64,000 nt of DNA from Brevundimonas sp. (GCF_013912065.1 NZ_JACESA010000014.1:31727-95726), one strand, 5' to 3'. Counted from the first letter of the stretch, positions 16,599 to 26,715 are shown. Translations and numbers: made by a program. The notes: generated by a model not told the origin, from the sequence alone.

Positions 16599-16748
16599 TC
16601 CTTCTCGCCTTGCGGGAGAAGGCAGCCCAGAGGGCCGGATGAGGGGTGACACGGGCGTCCAAGCGCCTGTGAAACCCCTCGCCCGACGGCGCCAGAACGA
16701 CGGCTTCGTCGCCGTGCGCGGTCTCCCTCTCCCGCAAGGGGAGAGGGC
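16599..16748. repeat. Imperfect inverted-repeat element between ald and obgE
   Basis: Related end sequences (TTCTCGCCTTGCGGGAGAAG on the left; CTCTCCCGCAAGGGGAGAGG on the right, in inverted orientation) bound about 150 bases. The inside includes a GAGGGGTGAC/AACCCCTC partial complement. This pattern is typical of dispersed non-coding repeats in alphaproteobacteria. It has no coding capacity of its own. Confidence 0.7.
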
Positions 16749-16756
16749 GTCTGTAA

Positions 16757-17833
<1,077 letters not shown>

Positions 17834-17965
17834 GGCCGTCGACAGGTGTGACGCCTGGACCGCACCGAAGGATTTCGATTTCGAAATCTCGCGGCGATCA
17901 AGCGCACGACGGTTTTCGGTGTTATGCGTTAACCGCCCCAATGGTGTAGCTGGAGCCTCGTCCCG

Positions 17966-18883
17966 ATGCGTCGCTTGTTGATATGGACCGGCCTGGCCGC
18001 CCTCGTCGGGCTGGTTATCGCCGGGGTCGCCTATTGGGCCTACTGGAACTTCTATTCGCGTTTCCAGCCGGTGGTGATCAGCCGCAATCAGGCCGAGATC
18101 CAGCAGCTTCTGGACGAGGCCTCCTGGGTGTCCGGCGGCGGCGGGGGACAGCCCCTCTATATCGTCGCCTACCGCGACAGCGCCTCGGCCCAGCGTTACG
18201 AGCACGAGGAGGCTGAAAAGCTTCGCGCCGCCGGTGTCGAGCCCAGGATCATCCTGTTCGCCCGCCCCGACCTCGAAGGCCTGGCCCAGTCCACGGCCGC
18301 CGAACGGGCGACCATCGCCGAACTGTGGCTGACCCGCGACTGGTCGCTGTATCAGCGCTGGACCGCGACGCCGGCGCGTCAGTGGACCGCCGCCGGGATC
18401 CCCCCGGCGGACGGCAATCTGGCCCGCGCCGCCGTGGTGGAGGCCAGCCGCCAGTTTAACACGCGCCTGACCGCCCTGCTCGAGGACGCCGGGGTGCAGA
18501 TCACCTATCCGCTGATCCTCTGGCGCGACCGCGACGGCTTCCTGAAGGCCTGCGGCTGCGCCGACAGCCGGTCCTGGCCCTTTATCCGCGACGATCTGAA
18601 CGCGCCCGAACGTGTGGGGCAGGCCGAGCCCGTCGACGCCCTGCCGGCGGCGGAAACCTATCCGGGCGACGGAACGCCGGCGGACGCGAACGCCCCCGCC
18701 GCCCTGCCCTATCCCGCCTTGCCGGGCATCCCGCCGGCGGACGGCCAGGCTCCCGAAGGCCCGGCGCCGGACGGCCAGAACCCCGGTGTGGCGCCATCGT
18801 CCAGTCCTGCGGGACAGAACCGATCCGCCGCGCCACGGGCCGCGCCCGTGGCCAAGAAGCAGGAAGACAGCACCTTCTTCTAG
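17966..18883 (+). CDS. Membrane-anchored protein with a proline-rich tail, function unknown
   Basis: The 305-residue protein has an N-terminal signal anchor (residues 4-30), then a folded region of about 190 residues that includes two close cysteines (KACGCADS near residue 195), and a long Pro/Ala/Gly-rich tail from about residue 215. I recognise no enzyme family. The folded part resembles a thiol-fold or nucleotide-fold organisation (PLYIVAYRDSASAQRYEHEEAEKLRAAG), but this is weak. It follows obgE at 132 bases and overlaps the convergent PLP-enzyme gene by four bases. The low-complexity tail suggests a periplasmic spacer. Confidence 0.75.
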   Translation: MRRLLIWTGLAALVGLVIAGVAYWAYWNFYSRFQPVVISRNQAEIQQLLDEASWVSGGGGGQPLYIVAYRDSASAQRYEHEEAEKLRAAGVEPRIILFARPDLEGLAQSTAAERATIAELWLTRDWSLYQRWTATPARQWTAAGIPPADGNLARAAVVEASRQFNTRLTALLEDAGVQITYPLILWRDRDGFLKACGCADSRSWPFIRDDLNAPERVGQAEPVDALPAAETYPGDGTPADANAPAALPYPALPGIPPADGQAPEGPAPDGQNPGVAPSSSPAGQNRSAAPRAAPVAKKQEDSTFF

Positions 18884-20049
18884 AGGCGCTGAATCCGGCG
18901 ACAAGCGGTGATCAGCCGGTCCACGTCCTCGGCCTCCTGGTACAGGCCGAAGCCGAACCGGATGACGTCGTCGCGCACGTCGGTCACCACTCCATCCGCC
19001 AACAGGGCCGTGCGCCAGGCCTGGGCCTCCTCGTGGCGCAGGGCCAGAAAGCGCGCGCGGGGACCGTCGCCCGCGACAGGATTGAGGATCTCGGCCTCGT
19101 CGAACACCCCCGCGTCACCCGCCCGAACCGCATCCTGAAACCGAACCGCCAGCGCCCGACCGTGATCGGCGACATCGGCGGTCGTCAGTCCGGCCCCGGT
19201 CAACATCCCGCGCACCGCGTTGAAGCGGTAGAGGGCCGAACTGTCGAAGGTCGCCCCCCAGAACCGGCCGCCGTCCGACCGGTACTGGACCCCGCCCGGC
19301 GGACCTGACAGGTCCCCGAACTCGGCGAACCAGCCGGTGACCACGGGCCGGGGCGCGAAACCGGCGGGCGCGTGCAGGAAACAGACGCCCTCGCCCGCCA
19401 TGGCGTATTTATAGCCCCCGGCGACATAGAAGATCCGGTCCGCGACCTTGGACAGGTCGGTCGGGGTCGCCATGAAGCCGTGATAGCCGTCGACCAGCAC
19501 CCAAGGACCTTCCGGCCGGGCCAGGGCCGCCAGATCCTCCATCCGGTCGAACAGGCCGCCGGTGCGGAAGAAGACCTGACTGACTACGATCCAGTCGTGC
19601 CCGCCCGCCTTCGCCGCCGCCACGAACCGTTCGGCGAAGGTCTCGAACGGCGCCAGGGGCACGCGCGTGACCACCGCCTCGCCCGCCTCCTCCCAGCGAT
19701 CGGCCTGACGCCGGAACGAATGGAATTCGCCGTCGGTCGACAGGATGCGCACCGGCCGGGTCTCGAAGGCCGAAAATACCCGCAGCAGCAGGTCATGGGT
19801 GTTGGGCGCGAACACCAGGCTGTCGGACGAGGACAGTCCGAGCTCCGCCGCAACCTCGGCCTGCGCGCGCGGGATGACCTCGCCGAAGATCAGATCCCAC
19901 TTTCGATCGGCGTGCTGATTGGCGTCGATCCAGGCCTGCTGCTGGGCCTCGAAACTGGCGTCGGGCCACAGGTGATGGCTGTGGGCGGCGAAATGCAGAC
20001 GCTCGGGCGACAGGGCCAGGGCGCGCGAAAAGAGGGGCTTGAACGACAT
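18880..20049 (-). CDS. Kynureninase-like PLP-dependent enzyme (class V aminotransferase fold)
   Basis: A 389-residue fold-type I PLP enzyme. The cofactor lysine is probably in YVAGGYKYAMAGEG near residue 219, preceded by the aspartate in VLVDGYHGFMA near 192. The N-terminal FAAHSHHLWPD and APNTHDLLLRVFSA are typical of the kynureninase-like branch. Kynureninases cleave kynurenine to anthranilate and alanine. No other tryptophan-degradation gene is nearby, so the true substrate is open. The gene overlaps the convergent membrane protein by four bases and follows the MprF-like gene on the same strand. Confidence 0.78.
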   Translation of the reverse strand: MSFKPLFSRALALSPERLHFAAHSHHLWPDASFEAQQQAWIDANQHADRKWDLIFGEVIPRAQAEVAAELGLSSSDSLVFAPNTHDLLLRVFSAFETRPVRILSTDGEFHSFRRQADRWEEAGEAVVTRVPLAPFETFAERFVAAAKAGGHDWIVVSQVFFRTGGLFDRMEDLAALARPEGPWVLVDGYHGFMATPTDLSKVADRIFYVAGGYKYAMAGEGVCFLHAPAGFAPRPVVTGWFAEFGDLSGPPGGVQYRSDGGRFWGATFDSSALYRFNAVRGMLTGAGLTTADVADHGRALAVRFQDAVRAGDAGVFDEAEILNPVAGDGPRARFLALRHEEAQAWRTALLADGVVTDVRDDVIRFGFGLYQEAEDVDRLITACRRIQRL

Positions 20050-20086
20050 GGGCGCACCATGACGGCTTCGGGCCCGCCAGTCGATA

Positions 20087-21745
20087 TCAGCGCCCCTTGC
20101 GCAGCCCCAGCATTCCCAGCCAGCCGCCGCTGGTCAGCAGCGCGACGTCCAGCAGGGCCAGGGGCAGAGGCGTGGAGACCGGGGCGGCGATGAAGCGGGC
20201 CTTCCAGTCCGGGGCGAATTTAGCCTTGTAGCTTCGCAGGCCCTGGAAGCCGTACAGGGCGCCGCCCTCCTCGAACACCAGGGCGCCGACGCGGGCGAAG
20301 ACGGGGGCCACGCGCCGATCCTCCAGTCCGGCCAGAGGCGCCATGCCCAGGTCGAAGGCGGCGATTCCCTCGGCCTTGGCCCACTGAACGCAGCGAGTGA
20401 ACAGATAGTCCATCACCCCGTGCGGCGCGTCGGGGGTGTAGCGCATCAGGTCCACGGCCGCTTCGCCCGGCGTGACCAGAAGATTGGCGAAGGCCACGAT
20501 CCGCTCGCCCTCGCGCACCAGGGCCAGGGGCGTCAGGTTCAGATAGTCGATGTCGAACCGGCCAAGAGAAAAAGCCTTTTCCGAGCCGTTGTGCATCGCC
20601 AGCCAGGCGTCGGAAATCGCCTTCAATTCCGGCTCCAGCGTAATGGCTGCGCCAGGCGGCAGGACCTCGAAGCGGGCGCCTTCGCGCTCGGCCCGATTGA
20701 GGGCGGTGCGCAGGTTTTGCTTGCCCTTGCCTTCGGTGGTGAAGGCCTCTGTGCGGATAACCGCCGTCTCGCCGACCTTGCGCATGGCCAGGCCCATGGT
20801 CGCCAATTCGCTGAGGATGTGGTCCCCCACCGAATAGAAGACCGCCGAGCCGCCATAGCTGTCGGCCATTTCGGCGAAGGCCCACAACAGTTCCTGACGT
20901 TCCTCCGGTGATCCGGCCGGTTCGCCCATGGCGATCCAGCGCCGGCCCCGCACCCTATAGGCCAGGAAGCTGCGGCCGGACGGGCTGAACAACAGCGCCT
21001 TGTCGCCCAGCATGGCCAGCCAGGCTTCCGGGGTCGCATGTTCGGCGGCCTCCAGCGCGATGCGCGCGCGCTCGACCTCTTCTGGCGCGGCGGGGCCATG
21101 GCTGTCGGCGCCGGGCGAGCTCAGCAGCGACCGCCCCGCCACCAGCAGGGTCAGCAGCGACAGGACCAGACCCGCCCGCAGGAAGCCCGAGGCCTGGCGG
21201 TCCACCAGGAACCGCCACCACAGCTCGTCCGAATAGGCCACGTCCCGATAGGCGAAGAAGCCCAACCACAGCATGGACGCCACCACGGCGATCAGCAGCA
21301 GCAGCCACCCCGGCCGCAGCGGCTCGCTGAGACGTGAACGCCGATCAAAGGCCGTGCGGCACGGCGCCAGCAGGGCGGCGACGACGATCAGGTCGATCGA
21401 CTCCTCCCAGTCCAGCCCCTTCAGCAGCGAGAAGACGGCGCCGACCGCCAGGACCGCCAGGGCGGCCCAATAGGCGCCGCGCCGCCGGCGCCACAGCCCC
21501 GCCGACAGCAGCATCAGCACGAATCCGGCGATGCTGGCGACGAAGTGCGACAGGTCGATCAGGATCGGCGAGACCACGCCCGTCAGCTGGCGTAGTCGGC
21601 CGTCGAACTCGGGCGTCACCGCCGAGATCAGCATCAGGGCGCCCGCGCCGAAGGCCAGCACCGCGAAAATCTGCGGCGTCAGCTCATAGGCGAGACCCAG
21701 CAACCTGCGCAGCAGGCCGGGGACATAGGCGTTCCGGCGATTCAA
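20087..21745 (-). CDS. MprF-like membrane protein with DUF2156 acyl-transferase domain
   Basis: A 552-residue protein with about six transmembrane helices in the first 210 residues. A cytoplasmic DUF2156 domain of the GNAT-like type follows, with KGKQNLRTALNRAEREG near residue 335, and LTPLALVREGERIVAFANLL and VMDYLFTRCVQWAKAEG further on. This is the arrangement of phosphatidylglycerol aminoacyltransferases such as MprF, which attach Lys or Ala to membrane lipids and change surface charge. The flippase part is shorter than in classical MprF of about 850 residues, so the flipping role is uncertain. It is followed by the kynureninase-like gene. Confidence 0.8.
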   Translation of the reverse strand: MNRRNAYVPGLLRRLLGLAYELTPQIFAVLAFGAGALMLISAVTPEFDGRLRQLTGVVSPILIDLSHFVASIAGFVLMLLSAGLWRRRRGAYWAALAVLAVGAVFSLLKGLDWEESIDLIVVAALLAPCRTAFDRRSRLSEPLRPGWLLLLIAVVASMLWLGFFAYRDVAYSDELWWRFLVDRQASGFLRAGLVLSLLTLLVAGRSLLSSPGADSHGPAAPEEVERARIALEAAEHATPEAWLAMLGDKALLFSPSGRSFLAYRVRGRRWIAMGEPAGSPEERQELLWAFAEMADSYGGSAVFYSVGDHILSELATMGLAMRKVGETAVIRTEAFTTEGKGKQNLRTALNRAEREGARFEVLPPGAAITLEPELKAISDAWLAMHNGSEKAFSLGRFDIDYLNLTPLALVREGERIVAFANLLVTPGEAAVDLMRYTPDAPHGVMDYLFTRCVQWAKAEGIAAFDLGMAPLAGLEDRRVAPVFARVGALVFEEGGALYGFQGLRSYKAKFAPDWKARFIAAPVSTPLPLALLDVALLTSGGWLGMLGLRKGR

Positions 21746-21899
21746 GCGACCTCCTGCCGATTCGGCGCGACATGCATCCTAAACCAGGAATCGTCCAATC
21801 GAGGCAGGTCGGAGGTCATTTAGGGGCAGGTGAAACAATCGGTAACAGGGCGGGTTCTGTCGTTGCGGGCGTCGGGCCCGTGCAACACGGGACAGTCCC

Positions 21900-22400
21900 A
21901 TGAGCTTCAAGACCGCCATTCTGGCCAGCGCCGCCGCCTTCCTGATCGCCTCTCCCGCCCTGGCGCAAGACGCCGCGACGACAACGCCGGCGGACCAAGA
22001 CCCGGCCGCCGCAACCGCCGCCCCGCAGAGCCTTTCGTTGAATCCCGGCACGGCGGTCCACGGTCCTGACGGCGAACTGGGCAAGCTTGAAGGCGTTCAG
22101 AATAATGAATCGGGCGCGCAGGAGCTGACCGTGCGCGGCGCCGACGGACAGTTGCGCGCCGTGCCGCTGAACGGCATCCGCCAGGACGGCGCCCATGTCG
22201 TCGTGGCCTACACCAAGGCCGAGTATGACGCCGCCGCTCCGATCCCGGGCGCTCCGCCCGCCATGGAGTCCGCTCCGGCCCCTGCTGCGGTGTCCGATCC
22301 CGCCGCCGATCCCGCGACGCCGCCCCCGACCGAGCCGGTCGATCCGTCGGGCAGCAGCGATCCGATGGCCCCGCCGACCGGCGACCAACCGCAACGATGA
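21900..22400 (+). CDS. Secreted PRC-barrel-like protein, function unknown
   Basis: A 166-residue protein with a signal peptide cleaved after ALAQ (about residue 22). A small beta-rich core follows (AVHGPDGELGKLEGVQNNESGAQELTVRGADGQLRAVPLNGI) that looks like a PRC barrel, and then an Ala/Pro-rich tail. The next gene codes for a protein with the same plan. PRC barrels often mediate envelope or RNA-related binding, and here the signal peptide places it in the periplasm. No catalytic residues are visible. Confidence 0.75.
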   Translation: MSFKTAILASAAAFLIASPALAQDAATTTPADQDPAAATAAPQSLSLNPGTAVHGPDGELGKLEGVQNNESGAQELTVRGADGQLRAVPLNGIRQDGAHVVVAYTKAEYDAAAPIPGAPPAMESAPAPAAVSDPAADPATPPPTEPVDPSGSSDPMAPPTGDQPQR

Positions 22401-22478
22401 TCGCCTGAGTTTCTCCCCGCTGACGCTGCACCTCGAAGCGGTCGCCTCGGCCGCCTATTCAAACAAGGAGGACTGACC

Positions 22479-22970
22479 ATGAAAACCCTCGCATCCCTCG
22501 CCGGCCTCACGGCCGCAGCCGCTCTCGCCCTGCCGGCCTCGGCCCAGGTTCTGGGCGGCGATATCTCCGGCCAGGCCGGCGTCTCCACGCCGCCGATCGG
22601 CGGGGTGACCGGCACGGTCGCCGGCGCCGCGCGCGGCGCCGGCGACCTGACCCGCGACACCGTCCGAAACACGCGCGACGTAGTTCAGGACGCCACGTCT
22701 GTCGGCGCGAACGCCCAGACCGACACCCATGTCGATCACGACTCCGCCACCGCCGATGTCTCGGTCGGCGCCGCGGTGCGCGCTTCGGACGGCGACTTGC
22801 TGGGTCAGGTCGTGGGCCTGAGCCGCGACACGGCGGGCCGTACCCAGGGCTATCTCGTCCGCACGATCGACGGGGCCACCCGCCTGCTGCCGGCCGGCGC
22901 CGCCTCCGTGCAGGGCGGCGTCGTCATCGGCGCGCAAGGCGATTTGCAGCCCGCGCCTCGCGATCAATAG
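22479..22970 (+). CDS. Secreted PRC-barrel-like protein, second copy
   Basis: A 163-residue exported protein (signal peptide to ASAQ, about residue 23). A Gly/Ala/Thr-rich linker leads to a C-terminal beta core (VSVGAAVRASDGDLLGQVVGLSRDTAGRTQGYLVRTIDGATRLLPA). The core follows the same pattern as the preceding gene product. An AAGGAGG ribosome binding site precedes the ATG at good spacing. The pair may be an old tandem duplication, with the barrel at the N-terminus in one and at the C-terminus in the other. It ends at a strong terminator. Confidence 0.77.
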   Translation: MKTLASLAGLTAAAALALPASAQVLGGDISGQAGVSTPPIGGVTGTVAGAARGAGDLTRDTVRNTRDVVQDATSVGANAQTDTHVDHDSATADVSVGAAVRASDGDLLGQVVGLSRDTAGRTQGYLVRTIDGATRLLPAGAASVQGGVVIGAQGDLQPAPRDQ

Positions 22971-22988
22971 ACCGATCGCGGCGAATGC

Positions 22989-23020
22989 AAAAAAGGGCGG
23001 CTCTCGCGAGCCGCCCTTTT
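22989..23020. terminator. Bidirectional intrinsic terminator
   Basis: Thirteen-base arms (AAAAGGGCGGCTC and complement) around a TCGC loop give U-tracts in both directions. It ends the PRC-like gene and the convergent glsB-like gene. Confidence 0.92.
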
Positions 23021-23042
23021 CCATTTCTGTGCTTCTAGTTGA

Positions 23043-23285
23043 TCAAGCGCGACGCTTGACCAGCCCCAGCAGGAACAGAAGAATGATGGCGCCGATGGTG
23101 GCGACGATGGTCGAACCGATCCAACCGCCCCAGGCGAAGCCCAGCGCATTGGCGATGAAGCCGCCGATCAGGGCGCCGATCACGCCGACGATGAGATTGG
23201 TGATCAGGCCGTGGTTACGACCCATGATCTGTTCCGCGAGCCAGCCCGCGACGATGCCGATGATGATCCAGGCGATAATGCCCAT
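23043..23285 (-). CDS. GlsB/YeaQ/YmgE family stress-response membrane protein
   Basis: An 80-residue protein with three hydrophobic helices and the family pattern GWLAEQIMGRNHGLITNLIVGVIGALIGGFIANALG. Members are small inner-membrane proteins induced by general stress in many bacteria, and their exact role is unknown. I looked for an EcfG promoter upstream and found none. The upstream sequence contains a TATACA-like -10 element, so control may be by the housekeeping sigma factor. It converges with the PRC-like genes. Confidence 0.9.
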   Translation of the reverse strand: MGIIAWIIIGIVAGWLAEQIMGRNHGLITNLIVGVIGALIGGFIANALGFAWGGWIGSTIVATIGAIILLFLLGLVKRRA

Positions 23286-23476
23286 GGTATTCCCTTCCTG
23301 TATAAGCCTAGCTGCGGACTAAATGCGCCCGGCCTCATTGGGTTGCGGCCGGAGCGTATCCCGCGTTCGAAGAACCCCGGAACTCCCCTGACGCGCGACC
23401 TGCGGCACGCGGATTGCGACGTGGCAGGCGAACCGTCCCGCGTCGGGACAGGTCGCAAGATGAGGAACTGGGGGCC

Positions 23477-23857
23477 ATGGCCACCGACATCGATCTCCAC
23501 CTGGGCCGCCGCCTGCGTCGTCGCCGTCGCCTGCTGGGTCTGACCCAGCAGCAGTTGGCCGTTCAGGTCGGCATCCGCTTCCAGCAGATCCAGAAATACG
23601 AATGCGGCGCCAACCGCATCTCGGCCGCCCGCCTGTGGCAGCTGGCCGAGGCCCTGGAAACGCCCGTCAGCTATTTCTACGACGGCGTGAACGAGGCGCT
23701 GGAACGCAAGGACGCGGCCCCGGCTAGCGGCGAAATGTTCTCGCGCAAGGAAACCCTGGATCTGATCCAGGCCTATTACCAGCTCGGTGAACGGCCGCGG
23801 CGGCGACTGCTGGACCTGGCCAAGTCCCTGCACGACGCCAACGACGTCGCGGCCTGA
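23477..23857 (+). CDS. XRE family transcriptional regulator
   Basis: A 126-residue DNA-binding protein with the XRE helix-turn-helix at about residues 10-65 (LGRRLRRRRRLLGLTQQQLAVQVGIRFQQIQKYECGANRISAARLWQLAEAL). A C-terminal helical part (SRKETLDLIQAYYQLGERPRRRLLDLAKSLH) follows. Similar small regulators are common in Caulobacteraceae. The four consecutive arginines before the helix-turn-helix are notable. I chose the ATG of MATDID; an upstream in-frame start would add 21 residues. Its targets are unknown. hisN follows on the same strand. Confidence 0.9.
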   Translation: MATDIDLHLGRRLRRRRRLLGLTQQQLAVQVGIRFQQIQKYECGANRISAARLWQLAEALETPVSYFYDGVNEALERKDAAPASGEMFSRKETLDLIQAYYQLGERPRRRLLDLAKSLHDANDVAA

Positions 23858-23913
23858 GCCTCGGGTCATGCGCGGGGTTCTCGCGGCGCGGTGATCCGCG
23901 CTAAGAGCCGTGC

Positions 23914-24699
23914 ATGACTGAATTCGAATCCTTCGCCGTGGAACTGGCGCGCGAGGCTGCGCGCGTCACCCTTCCCTTCTTCCGCTCGGATCTCAGGCAT
24001 GAGGACAAGGGCGGAGCGGCGGGCTTTGATCCCGTCACCGAGGCCGACCGCCAGGCCGAGGCCGCGATCCGTCGTCTGATCGCCGCCCGCTATCCCGATC
24101 ACGGCGTGATCGGCGAGGAATATGGCGAGGACCGGCCGGACGCCGAACACGTCTGGGTGCTGGACCCCATCGACGGCACCCGCGCCTTCATCTCCGGCCT
24201 GCCGCTGTGGACCACCCTGATCGCCCTGCGCGCGGAAGGCCGACCGAGCGTCGGCGTCATCGCCCAACCCTATCTGGACGAGATCTTCCTCGGCGGTCCG
24301 AACGGCGCCCGCCTGCTGCGCGGCGAGACCGAGACGCCCCTGGCCGTCCGGGCGTGCGCGCATCTGACCGACGCCGTCATCTCGACCACGGACCCCGACA
24401 TCTTCAACGGTGCCGAACGGGGCGCCTGGACCCAGGTGCGCGCCGCCGCCCGCCTGGCCCGTCTGGGCTGCGACGCCTACGCCTACGCCATGGTCGCGGC
24501 CGGCAAGATGGATCTGGTCGCGGAGGCCAGCCTGAAGTCCTGGGACTGGTCCGCCCTGGTTCCCGTGATCGAGGCCGCCGGAGGCCAGGTCGTCAACTGG
24601 CGCGGCGACACGCCGGACGACAGCGGCCAGATCCTCGCCGTTGGCGACCCTCGCCTGATCGACCAGGCTCTGGTGACGTTGAAGCGCGCGGCGGGGTAG
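23914..24699 (+). CDS. hisN: Histidinol-phosphatase, inositol monophosphatase type
   Basis: A 261-residue metal-dependent phosphatase. The IMPase motifs are visible: the GEEYG glutamate near residue 68, WVLDPIDGT near 82-90, and the C-terminal KSWDWSALVPVIEAAGG near 208-225. The subtype sequence fits the HisN histidinol-phosphatases of alphaproteobacteria, which complete histidine synthesis by removing phosphate from histidinol phosphate. Inositol phosphatase activity remains an alternative. It is 56 bases downstream of the XRE regulator on the same strand. Confidence 0.87.
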   Translation: MTEFESFAVELAREAARVTLPFFRSDLRHEDKGGAAGFDPVTEADRQAEAAIRRLIAARYPDHGVIGEEYGEDRPDAEHVWVLDPIDGTRAFISGLPLWTTLIALRAEGRPSVGVIAQPYLDEIFLGGPNGARLLRGETETPLAVRACAHLTDAVISTTDPDIFNGAERGAWTQVRAAARLARLGCDAYAYAMVAAGKMDLVAEASLKSWDWSALVPVIEAAGGQVVNWRGDTPDDSGQILAVGDPRLIDQALVTLKRAAG

Positions 24700-24736
24700 C
24701 GGACTAGGCGACGAAAGCGGTCATCTTCCGCCACCC

Positions 24737-25792
24737 TCACGCCACCGACGGCGTCTCCTGCGTCACGTCGTTGGTCTGGGCGGAGGGGTCGGGGATGGCG
24801 GACAGGTCCTGGATCGGGGAGACATAGTCGGCCATGGCGTCGAACTCGTCCAGGAAGACGGCGCGCATGTCGTCGGCCTCCATGATCACCTCGTGCTTGG
24901 CGCCGGGAACCTCGACATAGCGGCCGCGGCCCAGGCGTTTGGCGGCCCAGCGGCAGGTCTGTTTCCACACCACGTCGTCATTGTCGGCCTGGACGATGGA
25001 GACCGGAATACGCACGGTTTTCAGCGCCTTGGGCTTCAGCGCCCGTTCACCGGCGTCGAGCGCGAAGGCCAGCCAGCCGTAGGTGGGGCCGCCGACGGCC
25101 AGGTGGGGGCAGGCGTACAGTTGCTGGCGCCACATCTCGTAACGGGTCTCGTCCGAGGTCAGGGCGTCCTCGGCGAACGTATGGTCGAACGGATCGTCGG
25201 GGTCGCCCAGGATATAGTCGCCGGCATGGCCGTGGCGGATGTTCCAGCGCACCGCCAGTTTGACCGACCACATCGACCGTTTGCCGGTCTTGATGCGCAG
25301 CATGGGGCTGGACAGGAGGGCGCCGGAGAACCGGTCCTCGCCGGCCTCAAGCGTCAGCAGGTTCAGGCAGGCGCCCATCGAATGGCCGACCATGATCCAC
25401 GGCTTGGGGCAGCGGTCCTCGAAGGCGTCCAGCAGGCGGCCGTAGTCGTCCAGGAATTCCTCGACCGCGCGAGCATGGCCCTTCAGCCGGTCGGGCAGCA
25501 GGCGGGCGGACAGGCCCTGGCCGCGCCAGTCGTGGGCCAGGACGCACCAGCCGCGCGCCAGGAAATTGCCGATGACCTCGAAATATTTCTCGATCGGCTC
25601 GGTGCGGCCGGGGCTGAGCACCACGGTGCCGCGCGGCTTTTCGGCGGTCAGGTGCGACGGGGTCCAGACGGCGGCGCGCAGGCGCATGCCGCCGGCGCCG
25701 CGATACCAGTCGCCCTTGCCGCCCGGCGGCGAGGACGCGCCCGGAACCCCCATCAGGGGCGCATTGGCGGCGAAGGCTTGGGCGCGGTTCAC
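24737..25792 (-). CDS. Alpha/beta hydrolase, lysophospholipase-like
   Basis: A 351-residue protein with the PldB/monoacylglycerol-lipase arrangement. A TVVLSPGRTEPIEKYFEV start of the fold leads to HDWRGQGLS and the nucleophile elbow GHSMGACLN near residue 138, then DDVVWK with the acid residue near 270, and the late histidine in PGAKHEV. Such enzymes cleave lysophospholipids or monoacylglycerols. Its start overlaps the stop of the upstream exported methyltransferase by four bases, so the two are translationally coupled. The coupling is the only clue that the pair acts together. Confidence 0.85.
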   Translation of the reverse strand: MNRAQAFAANAPLMGVPGASSPPGGKGDWYRGAGGMRLRAAVWTPSHLTAEKPRGTVVLSPGRTEPIEKYFEVIGNFLARGWCVLAHDWRGQGLSARLLPDRLKGHARAVEEFLDDYGRLLDAFEDRCPKPWIMVGHSMGACLNLLTLEAGEDRFSGALLSSPMLRIKTGKRSMWSVKLAVRWNIRHGHAGDYILGDPDDPFDHTFAEDALTSDETRYEMWRQQLYACPHLAVGGPTYGWLAFALDAGERALKPKALKTVRIPVSIVQADNDDVVWKQTCRWAAKRLGRGRYVEVPGAKHEVIMEADDMRAVFLDEFDAMADYVSPIQDLSAIPDPSAQTNDVTQETPSVA

Positions 25793-26715
25793 TCGGGCTT
25801 CCTGAACTTCAAGGTCATGCGATCGCTCTCGCCGATCTCATCGAACTTTGATCGGTCGAATGCGGGGTCGGCGGGCTCGCCCCTGGGTGCGGTCAGGCGC
25901 ATCGGCGGCAGGGTGTCGACCCCGAACGGATGGTCCTTGGTGTCCTTCTCGTTGGCGTTGACCTCGGAGGCGGCGACGAAGACGAAGCCGGCCTCGGCCG
26001 CCAGCTGGCGCACGAAGGCCTCCTGGACATATCCGTTGGCCGCCACCGGATCCTGGTCCTCTTCGGGCGCCAGACGGTGCTGTTCGATGCCCAGGACCCC
26101 GCCGGGTTTCAAGGCGGCGAAGGCGTCGGAAAAGGCTTTCTCGGCGATCCCGGCGGCCATCCAGCCGTGCAGGGTGCGCATGAACAGACACAGGTCCGCC
26201 GTGCCCGCCGGCGTCACGGGGCCGGAGGCGGCGCCGAAGGTGGTGAACTGGGGCTCGCCGTACAGTCGCTTGTCGGCGCTGAACCGGGTCTGGAAGGCGG
26301 CGTTCAGGGCGGCCTGGGCCGGGTCGGCCATCGGGCCTTCCGGGAACACGGCGGCGACATAGACGCCCTTGCCCCGCGCCAGATAGGGCGCAAGGATTTC
26401 CGTGTACCAACCGCTGCCGGGCCAGAACTCGACCACCGTCATCGCCGGTTGCAGGCCGAAGAAGCGCAGGGTCTCCATTGGATGGCGGAAGGCGTCGCGC
26501 CCTCGATCCTGTGCGCGCCAAGGGCCGGCGACGGCCCATTCCAGAGAGCCCTCGGGCGGGCCGGCCGGCGCGGGCGGGGCTTCGGACGCGGCGTCTTTCT
26601 TGCGATCGCAGGCGGTCAGGCCGGCCGCGAGCCCCGTGAGAGCCAGCGCGGTCGCGCCGGACAGCAGGGATCGGCGGGACGGGCCGCTGGAAATCGCAGA
26701 AAGATCAACCATCAA
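25789..26715 (-). CDS. Exported methyltransferase-fold lipoprotein (Tat-like signal)
   Basis: The 308-residue protein starts with a twin-arginine-like signal (SRRSLLSG at about residues 13-20) and a lipobox-like LTAC near 33-36. It continues into a class I SAM-methyltransferase fold: VVEFWPGSGWYTEILAPYLARGKGVYVAAV near residues 93-122, LCLFMRTLHGWMAAG, and a GGVLGIEQH strand. SAM is not known to be present in the periplasm, so an enzyme with another ligand or a folded cofactor-loaded export is possible. A second exported paralogue lies just upstream. The family assignment is firm and the function unknown. Confidence 0.8.
   Translation of the reverse strand: MMVDLSAISSGPSRRSLLSGATALALTGLAAGLTACDRKKDAASEAPPAPAGPPEGSLEWAVAGPWRAQDRGRDAFRHPMETLRFFGLQPAMTVVEFWPGSGWYTEILAPYLARGKGVYVAAVFPEGPMADPAQAALNAAFQTRFSADKRLYGEPQFTTFGAASGPVTPAGTADLCLFMRTLHGWMAAGIAEKAFSDAFAALKPGGVLGIEQHRLAPEEDQDPVAANGYVQEAFVRQLAAEAGFVFVAASEVNANEKDTKDHPFGVDTLPPMRLTAPRGEPADPAFDRSKFDEIGESDRMTLKFRKPE

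Noticed and set aside
17877-17888. Palindrome GATTTCGAAATC in the gap after obgE as an operator
   Set aside because: A 12-base palindrome with no partner gene or known family is too weak to call.
17921-17933. GTTATGCGTTAAC before the membrane-protein gene as a Zur box
   Set aside because: One arm deviates at the first base and the gene has no metal-related feature. The match is within chance for short cores.
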